Shown here: positions 1 through 5,378 of the stretch, in pieces | Layout: each line of letters starts with the position of its first letter | How positions within the stretch are numbered: the stretch's first letter is position 1 | Assembly (NCBI GenBank): GCA_004356685.1 | Contig: SMWS01000146.1 | Coordinates: forward strand, 1 to 5,378 | Source of the DNA: Deltaproteobacteria bacterium | Lineage (GTDB): Bacteria; Desulfobacterota_D; UBA1144; Nemesobacterales; N074bin48 | DNA: 5,378 nucleotides | Reading direction: 5' to 3' | Notes under the pieces: model-generated | What the model was told of the DNA's origin: nothing | Databases searched by the model: none | The model's input: only the letters and a program-made list of their open reading frames with translations | Program-made: the position numbers and the translations under genes

Positions 1-2
1 CA

Positions 3-1862
3 AATGTTATAAATAATATTGAGATTCCTACTTTAATAATTGCACACAATAAAACTCTTGCAGCCCAGCTTTACGGAGAATTTGAAGAGCTTTTCCCTCA
101 AAATTCAGTACACTATTTCGTAAGCTATTATGATTATTACCAGCCAGAAGCCTACATTCCAACTACCGATACTTATATAGACAAAGACGTAGCAATAAAT
201 GAAACTATCGACAGGCTGCGTCACTCTGCAACATCGGCTCTTTTTGAGAGAAAGGATATAATTATTATTTCAAGCGTTTCCTGTATATATGGAATAGGTT
301 CACCTCAGGACTATTACGGTCTGATTACAGCCGTAGAAACAGGGAAAAATCTGGATCCAAAGATTTTATTAAACAAGCTTAAAGACGTTCAATACAGGAG
401 AACTAATACTGAGCTTAGCAGAGGAACTTTCAGATACAGAGGAGACCAAGTTGAAGTATTTCCATCCCATCAGGAATCTACAGCCATAAGAATTGAGTTT
501 TTTGAAGGAGTAGTTGAATCTATAAAAGAAATTGACCCTCTAAAAGGAAAAACTTTAAAAAAAGTAGATAAGACTATCATTTATCCAAGCTCACACTACG
601 TGGCTCCTCAGGAGAAAATAAATATTGCAATTGAAGCAATTAAACAAGAATTAAGACAAAGAATTAAAGATCTTGAAAAAGAGAATAAATACCTTGAAGC
701 CAGAAGAATTGAAGAAAGAACAAACTATGATTTAGAGCTACTTACAACGATGGGTTTTTGCAACGGGATTGAAAACTATTCCAGACACATAACAGGAAGA
801 GCTGCAGGGCAGCCCCCTTGGACACTAATAGACTATTTCCCTGAGGACTTTTTAATTGTGATTGACGAAAGTCATCAGACAATGCCCCAGATACGCGGGA
901 TGTATGAAGGAGACAGGAGTAGGAAGAAAACATTGGTCGAATATGGTTTTAGGCTTCCTTCAGCGCTTGACAACAGGCCACTTAATTTCGAGGAATTTGA
1001 AGGAAAAGTTAATCGTGCAATCTATGTCTCAGCTACCCCTGCAGAGTATGAAATTACAAAATCAAAAGGTGCCGTAATTGAGCAAATTATAAGACCTACA
1101 GGACTTATTGATCCTGTTGTAGAGATTAAACCAGCCGAAAACCAGGTTGATGATCTGCTTGAAGAAATAAATAGTACAATAGAGGTTGGAGACAGAGTAT
1201 TAATTACTACTTTAACAAAGAGAATGGCTGAAGATTTAACAGAATATTATAAAGATCTCGGACTAAAAGTGAATTACCTTCACTCTGATATCAATACTCT
1301 TGAGAGAATTAAGATTATAAGAAATCTGAGACTGGGTGAATTTGATATACTTGTTGGAATAAACTTACTTCGTGAAGGACTGGATATACCAGAGGTATCT
1401 CTAGTTGTGATTTTCGATGCAGATAAAGAGGGGTTTCTTCGTTCGGAGACATCTCTTATTCAGATGTTTGGAAGGGCTTCAAGAAATGTCAGGGGAAGGG
1501 TTATACTTTACGCAGATGTTATAACCGGATCAATTTCAAGAGCGCTTAAAGAAACAAACAGGAGAAGAGAAATACAAAAAGTTTTTAACTCAGAGAACAA
1601 TATTACGCCCAAAAGCATTGAAAAAAATATTAATGATATTTTATCATCTATATTTGAATATGACTATTATACAGTTCCAAAAGATTTGGATACAGAGATT
1701 GACAGCGTCATGCCAGATAAGATACCAGGGATAGTAAAGTTGCTTACTAGTGACATGAAAAAAGCATCTAGAAAGCTGCAGTATGAAAAAGCAGCGCAGT
1801 ATAGAGATAAAATAAAGAAGCTAAGAGAACTCGAATTAAAATATGCTGGGGATCTTAATTGA
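3..1862 (+). CDS. uvrB: UvrABC system protein B (excinuclease ABC subunit B), 5'-truncated by the window edge
   Basis: UvrB is the DEAD-like helicase of nucleotide excision repair: UvrA loads it at a lesion, it verifies damage and then recruits UvrC for incision. The frame is open from base 3 and gives 619 residues. Aligned from memory to E. coli UvrB, about 50 N-terminal residues are missing, including the Walker A loop. Visible in order (fragment numbering): NKTLAAQLYGEF (motif Ia region); the beta-hairpin tyrosine cluster YYDYY at residues 42-46, which inserts between DNA strands; motif II DESH at 288-291; YGFRLPSALDNRPL; VSATP; the domain 3 block TTLTKRMAEDLTEY; LREGLDIPEVSLV; motif VI with GRASRN; and a C-terminal UVR domain (about 575-610) used for UvrA/UvrC contacts. 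A GTG at 600 also opens this frame but is an internal valine in the block HYVAPQEKI, so it is not the gene start. Motif VI has some unusual residues (see findings). The stop overlaps the next gene. Confidence 0.98.
   Translation, partial: NVINNIEIPTLIIAHNKTLAAQLYGEFEELFPQNSVHYFVSYYDYYQPEAYIPTTDTYIDKDVAINETIDRLRHSATSALFERKDIIIISSVSCIYGIGSPQDYYGLITAVETGKNLDPKILLNKLKDVQYRRTNTELSRGTFRYRGDQVEVFPSHQESTAIRIEFFEGVVESIKEIDPLKGKTLKKVDKTIIYPSSHYVAPQEKINIAIEAIKQELRQRIKDLEKENKYLEARRIEERTNYDLELLTTMGFCNGIENYSRHITGRAAGQPPWTLIDYFPEDFLIVIDESHQTMPQIRGMYEGDRSRKKTLVEYGFRLPSALDNRPLNFEEFEGKVNRAIYVSATPAEYEITKSKGAVIEQIIRPTGLIDPVVEIKPAENQVDDLLEEINSTIEVGDRVLITTLTKRMAEDLTEYYKDLGLKVNYLHSDINTLERIKIIRNLRLGEFDILVGINLLREGLDIPEVSLVVIFDADKEGFLRSETSLIQMFGRASRNVRGRVILYADVITGSISRALKETNRRREIQKVFNSENNITPKSIEKNINDILSSIFEYDYYTVPKDLDTEIDSVMPDKIPGIVKLLTSDMKKASRKLQYEKAAQYRDKIKKLRELELKYAGDLN
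1848..1852 (+). promoter_or_regulatory. Ribosome binding site for the TTG-started tgpA
   Basis: A GGGGA stretch lies inside the last codons of uvrB, 6 nt before the TTG at 1859. It supports using this TTG as the start: the first in-frame ATG is codon 67, which would remove the first two membrane helices. Termination on uvrB at 1860-1862 would place ribosomes directly on this start. Confidence 0.55.
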
Positions 1863-3934
1863 GTATATCACTTGCTCTAATAGTTTTTACGCATTTAATA
1901 TCATTTTTGGGTTTTACTACGCTTGCAATAACCGGTCAGGTAAGTCCTATCACTATAGTTATATTTTATTTGTCACTCACACTCAGCTACATAAATGACA
2001 GATATAAGAAGAATTATTATTTTAACCATAGAGCTTCTACAATTCTCGCATTTTTCATGCTTATATATATTTTGGCAAGTATCCTATATTTTTCACAAGA
2101 AGTATTTCAGGGAATTCTTAATTTCTTAATCTTCATCCAGATAATCCGACATCTAGGCGTTAAAGGGATGAGAGAAATTATACAAATCTATTTAATAAGC
2201 TTTTTTCAGTTTATGGCTGGCGCCATCTTATCAATAGAAATCAGCTATGGTCTTGCATTAATTATCTATGTGTTAGCAGCTCTTTGGGCACTCATTATTT
2301 ATAACCTAAAAAAGGAGTCTGATGACGCTGGTGTTGAGCCTGATCAAAAAGTAGTAACTAAAGCATTTATGGGTACCTCTTTGGTTTTAGCCGTTTTTAT
2401 CATATTTATTTCCATACTACTGTTTCTTGCCTTACCCAGGCTCAGAACCGAATTTTTTTCAAGCAGTTTTATTAACCCCAGAGTTCTGAAAACAGGCTTT
2501 TCTGATACTGTGCGACTGGGAAAAATCGGTGAAATAAAAAAAGACCATTCTGCTGTTATGAGAGTAAGGATTTTAAATAAAAAGGGCAAGATAAACGATT
2601 ACCTTTACTGGAGGGGGATAGCCCTAGATCATTTCGACGGAGTTACATGGAGCGTTGATTCTGAAAAATATGGTGACTATGAAAAAGAATATAAGAACAA
2701 CAGGTATGGATTAATAAATATTAAAGAGGATACAAAAAACGTGATAGCCCAAGAAGTAATAACAGAACCAATTGATACCGATATACTATTTGCTATTAAC
2801 ACGCCTGTTGGTTACTCGGGATTTGGCGGAGGGGTCAGGGGTTATTCAGGCGGAATCTATGAAGTCAATAACTCTTATTTCCTGCCTTTCAATCCAAGGC
2901 AAAGAATGAAATATAAAGCATATTCTGAGATTAATATTTATCCTGATAGTAGCCTAAATCAAGAGTCAGATCAGTATTCGTACTATATTAAAGAAAGATA
3001 TCTGCAGCTTCCTCAGATAGGCAGCGAAATTAAAGACCTCTCATCTAAAATTACTCAAAACGATTCCACTGCTTATCAAAAAGCCAGAACCATTGTCAGA
3101 TATTTGTTAGAAGAAATGAATTACACGCTTACCCTCGATAGTGGTACTAAAGAGTTTCCATTAGAAACATTTTTACTTGAGAAAAAAGAAGGGCACTGCG
3201 AATATTTTGCGACGGCAATGGTGGTTTTTCTAAGACTAAATGGAATACCCTCCAGGATAGTAAATGGCTTTATTGGCGGAAGCTGGAATGAGCATGGCAA
3301 TTTTTATCTCATAAGAGAAAGTGATGCGCATTCGTGGGTAGAAGTATTTTTCCCCAAGCAAGGATGGGTGACTTTTGATCCTACCCCTCCACCGATTAAT
3401 TTTAATCAGGATGCTGGAGGAATTTCTTCTGTGATGTCCTATATTGATTATTTAAGATACAGGTGGCAAAGATATGTAATCGATTTTAGTCGGACAGATC
3501 AGATAAGATTATTTGCAACCGCAAGACAAAAGATTTCCTGGAATAAAAACAAGGTATTTAATAACTTTAATCTCAAAAATAAAAGCAGTAAAAACCTAAT
3601 TGTACTTATTGCTGTAGTATCAATACTGGGTTTTATCTTTTATAACAGTGACAGATTCCACAAAGGTAAGAACTTTTCTAAGCATAAGCAAAATTCTGTA
3701 ACTAAGATTTATAACAACTGTATTAAGCTACTCTCAAAAAAAGGGTTCAATAAAAAAGATTATCAGACAGCAAAAGAGTTTTCAGAATACGTAGTATCTA
3801 ATGGTGGAGCCCGATATAAGATTTTTGAAGACTTTACTACTAAGTATTCAATTATGAGATTTCAGAATAAATATTCTAATTCCGATATTTCTTATTTAAA
3901 AAATCTGTTAACTAAGATTAAAAAAGTCAGTTAA
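1859..3934 (+). CDS. tgpA: TgpA-like membrane transglutaminase-domain protein (DUF3488 / transglutaminase core / DUF4129 architecture)
   Basis: This is a 691-residue inner-membrane protein with a papain-like transglutaminase domain outside the cytoplasm. The Pseudomonas aeruginosa namesake is essential for viability and presumed to act on the envelope, but its substrate is not established. The N-terminal part (residues about 3-192) holds about seven hydrophobic helices (near 3-23, 29-44, 60-78, 82-97, 107-124, 127-148, 168-192), as in DUF3488. A linker with RLGKIGEIKKDHSAVMRVRI (a 20-residue block at 219-238) and YWRGIALDHFDGVTW (250-264) is typical of the family. The catalytic core has Cys447 in GHCEYFATAM, His491 in DAHSWVEVF and Asp507 in TFDPTPP, so the Cys-His-Asp triad is intact. 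A single helix at about 580-596 is followed by a cytoplasmic DUF4129-like tail (about 615-680). The TTG start is chosen for its 4-bp overlap with uvrB, the upstream GGGGA, and because it retains helix 1. The MoxR ATPase and DUF58 genes that often accompany this family are not adjacent here. The symbol is by family resemblance; true transglutaminase activity is not shown by sequence. Confidence 0.9.
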   Translation: MSISLALIVFTHLISFLGFTTLAITGQVSPITIVIFYLSLTLSYINDRYKKNYYFNHRASTILAFFMLIYILASILYFSQEVFQGILNFLIFIQIIRHLGVKGMREIIQIYLISFFQFMAGAILSIEISYGLALIIYVLAALWALIIYNLKKESDDAGVEPDQKVVTKAFMGTSLVLAVFIIFISILLFLALPRLRTEFFSSSFINPRVLKTGFSDTVRLGKIGEIKKDHSAVMRVRILNKKGKINDYLYWRGIALDHFDGVTWSVDSEKYGDYEKEYKNNRYGLINIKEDTKNVIAQEVITEPIDTDILFAINTPVGYSGFGGGVRGYSGGIYEVNNSYFLPFNPRQRMKYKAYSEINIYPDSSLNQESDQYSYYIKERYLQLPQIGSEIKDLSSKITQNDSTAYQKARTIVRYLLEEMNYTLTLDSGTKEFPLETFLLEKKEGHCEYFATAMVVFLRLNGIPSRIVNGFIGGSWNEHGNFYLIRESDAHSWVEVFFPKQGWVTFDPTPPPINFNQDAGGISSVMSYIDYLRYRWQRYVIDFSRTDQIRLFATARQKISWNKNKVFNNFNLKNKSSKNLIVLIAVVSILGFIFYNSDRFHKGKNFSKHKQNSVTKIYNNCIKLLSKKGFNKKDYQTAKEFSEYVVSNGGARYKIFEDFTTKYSIMRFQNKYSNSDISYLKNLLTKIKKVS

Positions 3935-3938
3935 TAAA

Positions 3939-4433
3939 CTATTTTTGATAAATAAGATAAAAATTTACTAGAATAAATGGTATCGCGCCTATCATTGCTA
4001 ATACTAAAGCAAGGCTAAACTCAATTTCTAAGAGTTCCTGTACAACTTTAAAAACAGATAGAATTGATAAAATTATGCCTATAATAGCTAAATAAATTCC
4101 TATATAAGGAATCAAAACCAAGATCATCAACAACAAAGGGAAAAGCGCAATACCTATGCATCTTGCAAAATTTATGGGTACTATTCTAATATCCAAGACC
4201 TTAATAGCCATAACAACGATTATGCCAATCCAAAATATGCAGGATAAAAGTTCGTAAATAAAGCTTATTATTATTCCAAAGACGTCGAATCCCTGAATTG
4301 CTACCGCAGGAAATATTGAGGCTAAGACAACAACCAGTATAGCCTGGATATTGTATTCATTCTTTTCTTCAATCTCGGAATATAGAGTGCTATCGAAGTG
4401 AAGAGCTCTTTTAATAGTTTTTATTATTTTCAT
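3939..4433 (-). CDS. YIP1-family small integral membrane protein
   Basis: This is a 164-residue, very hydrophobic protein on the minus strand. A short charged N-terminus (MKIIKTIKRALHFDSTLYSE, then IEEKNEY) is followed by about five membrane helices (near 29-48, 51-60, 62-79, 92-129 as a re-entrant or double helix, and 139-161). The pattern of an amphipathic start, 'QAILVVVLAS', then 'NFARCIGIALFPLLL' and 'FKVVQELLEIE' resembles bacterial and archaeal YIP1-domain proteins, whose function is largely unknown; the name comes from eukaryotic Rab-interacting vesicle proteins. The start is bounded by an in-frame TAA four codons upstream, and ATG 4433 is the only sensible start. I see no Shine-Dalgarno sequence before it. 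It converges on tgpA with 4 bp between stops and diverges from rimP, so it appears to be a single-gene unit. The family call is from the hydrophobicity pattern and short motifs only; a generic membrane protein is the alternative. Confidence 0.72.
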   Translation of the reverse strand: MKIIKTIKRALHFDSTLYSEIEEKNEYNIQAILVVVLASIFPAVAIQGFDVFGIIISFIYELLSCIFWIGIIVVMAIKVLDIRIVPINFARCIGIALFPLLLMILVLIPYIGIYLAIIGIILSILSVFKVVQELLEIEFSLALVLAMIGAIPFILVNFYLIYQK

Positions 4434-4441
4434 GTTTATAA

Positions 4442-4468
4442 ATTATATAATAAGTGCTAATTTGTTAA
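4442..4468 (-). promoter_or_regulatory. Possible promoter of the YIP1-family gene
   Basis: Reading the minus strand, there is a perfect TATAAT at 4447-4442 and a TTAACA (five of six to the sigma-70 consensus) at 4468-4463. The spacer is 15 bp, shorter than the preferred 17. The -10 box lies only 8 nt from the ATG, so initiation would give almost no 5' leader. The region is AT-rich, so a chance TATAAT is quite possible. Confidence 0.3.
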
Positions 4469-4489
4469 TGATATAAAATAGCTTATTCT
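4462..4489 (+). promoter_or_regulatory. Possible promoter of the rimP-nusA operon
   Basis: TTGTTA at 4462-4467 and TATTCT at 4484-4489 (each four of six to consensus) are separated by 16 bp. They would start transcription near 4496, about 95 nt before rimP and upstream of the terminator hairpin. The match is weak. The positional argument is stronger than the motif: a promoter must lie between the divergent YIP1 gene and rimP, or read in from much further upstream. Its -35 box overlaps the candidate -35 box of the opposite strand. Confidence 0.25.
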
Positions 4490-4533
4490 TACTACTTGCT
4501 CAATATTTAGCATTGAGGTAATATCTAGAATTT

Positions 4534-4565
4534 AAAAGCGGGTTTATGCCCGCTTTTTTATTTGT
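4534..4565 (+). terminator. Intrinsic terminator hairpin in the rimP leader (candidate attenuator)
   Basis: Arms AAAAGCGGG (4534-4542) and CCCGCTTTT (4549-4557) are perfectly complementary over 9 bp with a 6-nt loop TTTATG. The hairpin runs into six T's (4554-4559), then ATTTGTTTT. This is a textbook Rho-independent terminator. It points toward rimP, ends about 25-30 nt before its ATG, and no plus-strand gene lies between tgpA (stop at 3934, behind an oppositely oriented gene) and this site. It is therefore best read as a premature terminator in the rimP-nusA leader. Leader terminators before rimP have been described in other bacteria (the Rfam rimP-leader class); whether this one belongs to that class is inference. 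Confidence 0.8.
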
Positions 4566-4573
4566 TTTAAAAT

Positions 4574-4580
4574 AAAAAGG
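4574..4580 (+). promoter_or_regulatory. Ribosome binding site of rimP
   Basis: AAAAAGG with a core AAGG lies 10 nt before the rimP ATG. It is a moderate Shine-Dalgarno site, much weaker than that of nusA downstream. The A-run could pair with the T-tract of the leader terminator (see findings). Confidence 0.5.
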
Positions 4581-4590
4581 TTTATTATAA

Positions 4591-5061
4591 ATGGAGATAC
4601 AAAATAATGAAATAGTCTCTAAGATTGAAAGGTTGATTGACCCGATACTTACAGAGAAAAGTTTTGAACTTGTAGATTTGGAATATAAGTCAGAAGGAAA
4701 AGGGAAAATTGTGAGAGTGTTTATAGATAAACAAGGCGGCGTAAACATGGATGATTGTTCGGTAGTTAGCAGGGAGCTTAGTATTCTATTGGACGTTCAT
4801 GACATTATTCCAGGCTCATATAATCTGGAAGTTTCTTCGCCGGGCCTGACAAGACAGTTGAAAAAACCTGCAGATTTTGGAAAAAACATTGGTAAAAAAT
4901 TAAGATTAAAACTTATTAACCCCATTAAAAAGCAGTACGTGTTAAGGAATGTGAATCTTGTTGATTTTGTAGATAATACAATCAATATAGAATATGAAGG
5001 TAAAAACTATGACATTCCACTGAGCAGTATAGTAAAAGCAAACTTGGAACTAGATTTTTAG
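4591..5061 (+). CDS. rimP: Ribosome maturation factor RimP
   Basis: RimP is a cytoplasmic factor needed for efficient maturation of the 30S ribosomal subunit. The 156-residue length is typical. The N-terminal alpha/beta domain (about 1-85) contains the family block DDCSVVSRELS (54-64) followed by LDVHDIIPGSYNLEVSSPGL, which ends in the hallmark LEVSSPGLTRQLKKPADF (79-96). A C-terminal SH3-like domain follows (about 97-156, with KLRLKL and the strand NTINIEYEGKNYDIPLSSIVKANLEL). The ATG at 4591 is preceded by AAAAAGG, and the N-terminus aligns with the usual 'I..li.pil...g.eLvdve' start of the family. It is first gene of the rimP-nusA operon, 13 nt before nusA, with its stop codon touching the nusA Shine-Dalgarno. 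Expression is probably controlled by the terminator in its leader. Confidence 0.96.
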   Translation: MEIQNNEIVSKIERLIDPILTEKSFELVDLEYKSEGKGKIVRVFIDKQGGVNMDDCSVVSRELSILLDVHDIIPGSYNLEVSSPGLTRQLKKPADFGKNIGKKLRLKLINPIKKQYVLRNVNLVDFVDNTINIEYEGKNYDIPLSSIVKANLELDF

Positions 5062-5066
5062 GAGGT
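5060..5066 (+). promoter_or_regulatory. Strong ribosome binding site of nusA
   Basis: AGGAGGT is a full match to the anti-Shine-Dalgarno core, with 8 nt between it and the ATG at 5075. Its first two bases are the last two of the rimP TAG stop, so a ribosome ending rimP sits on this site. It fixes the nusA start. Confidence 0.85.
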
Positions 5067-5074
5067 AGTAACAA

Positions 5075-5378
5075 ATGGTTGTTACCGAACTGACACGCAT
5101 TTTAGATTCAGTCAGTAAAGATAAAGGCGTGAAAAAAGAAGTCATAATAAGCGCAATTGAAGAGGCAGTATTGCTTGCTGCTGAGAGACTTTTTCGTTCT
5201 GACGGGAAATTTACAGAACTCGAAGTACATTTTAACGAAGACGATGGCGAAGTAGAATTGTTTGAGTTTAAAAAGGTTGTCAAAAAAGTTACTGATAGCG
5301 ATGTGGAGATAGCAATAAGTGAGGCTGTAAATTTAGATCCTGAAGCCGAGATTGAGGACTTTATTGGAGTAAAAATAA
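5075..5378 (+). CDS. nusA: Transcription termination/antitermination protein NusA, N-terminal part (3'-truncated by the window edge)
   Basis: NusA binds RNA polymerase and nascent RNA to modulate pausing, intrinsic termination and antitermination. The first 101 residues are present, translated from ATG 5075 in a frame open to the window end. They match the NusA N-terminal RNA-polymerase-binding domain: ELTRILDSVSKDKGVKKEVI followed by ISAIEEAVLLAAERLF, an acidic strand region, FKKVVKKVTDSDVEIAISEA and NLDPEAEIEDFIGVKI, which corresponds to the conserved 'DPEAEvGDev' block. The S1, KH1 and KH2 domains lie beyond the window. It is second in the operon, behind rimP; infB normally follows. Confidence 0.95.
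   Translation, partial: MVVTELTRILDSVSKDKGVKKEVIISAIEEAVLLAAERLFRSDGKFTELEVHFNEDDGEVELFEFKKVVKKVTDSDVEIAISEAVNLDPEAEIEDFIGVKI

Noticed and set aside
600..1862. A separate 420-residue gene starting with GTG at 600
   Set aside because: The frame is open from base 3 with continuous UvrB homology on both sides of 600; the GTG is an internal valine codon.
2344..2589. Minus-strand ORF of 81 codons inside tgpA
   Set aside because: It lies wholly opposite a conserved coding region and shows no recognisable domain or start signal; it is a shadow ORF.
3920..3947. AGTT-AATA-AACT mini-hairpin at the tgpA/YIP1 junction, with T-rich stretches following it on both strands
   Set aside because: The stem is only 4 bp, mostly A-T, and lies in AT-rich coding ends; it is too weak to call a bidirectional terminator.
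4434..4533. A tRNA or other structured RNA gene upstream of rimP, as in the metY-rimP arrangement of enterobacteria
   Set aside because: No acceptor/T-arm consensus such as GTTCRANNC and no cloverleaf complementarity are visible in this AT-rich stretch.
4546..4575. Nine-codon ORF (ATG in the terminator loop, TAA overlapping the rimP ribosome binding site) that might encode a leader peptide
   Set aside because: The only purine-rich site before it (GCGGG) is 3 nt away and buried in the hairpin stem; the codons are simply the T-tract, and such short ORFs are expected by chance.
4500..4748. Minus-strand ORF of 82 codons across the rimP leader and rimP N-terminus
   Set aside because: It runs through the terminator hairpin and antisense to the conserved RimP domain; its composition is that of a reverse-frame shadow.

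Overview
This is an AT-rich (by eye roughly two thirds A+T) bacterial chromosomal segment with ordinary, tightly packed housekeeping genes. It opens inside uvrB and closes inside nusA, so both end genes are partial because of the window edge. Gene order and protein families point to an AT-rich bacterium, probably uncultured. The sequence alone does not fix the phylum, and I see no phage, transposon, CRISPR, plasmid or defence signature.

Layout. Positions 3-1862 (+) hold the 3' nine tenths of uvrB, the damage-recognition helicase of nucleotide excision repair. Positions 1859-3934 (+) hold a TgpA-type membrane-anchored transglutaminase-like protein, which starts on a TTG that overlaps the uvrB stop by 4 bp, so the two are very likely co-transcribed and translationally coupled. 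Facing it, with only 4 bp between the stop codons, is a small five-helix YIP1-family membrane protein on the minus strand (3939-4433). A 157-bp divergent intergenic region follows. It carries weak promoter-like boxes for both directions and a clean intrinsic terminator hairpin just upstream of rimP. Positions 4591-5061 (+) are rimP, the 30S maturation factor, and nusA begins at 5075 behind a strong Shine-Dalgarno sequence and runs off the window. This is the start of the widely conserved rimP-nusA-infB operon.

How the parts relate. rimP and nusA form a classic ribosome-assembly and transcription-elongation operon. The terminator lies between divergent genes, with no plus-strand gene upstream for it to terminate, so it most likely works as a leader attenuator of the operon that encodes NusA, itself a termination/antitermination factor. 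The uvrB-tgpA coupling joins DNA repair to a cell-envelope protein and has no obvious functional logic. I found no undescribed multi-gene system here. The points most worth checking are the rimP leader, the uvrB-tgpA coupling, a few changes in UvrB motif VI, and the possibly leaderless start of the YIP1 gene.
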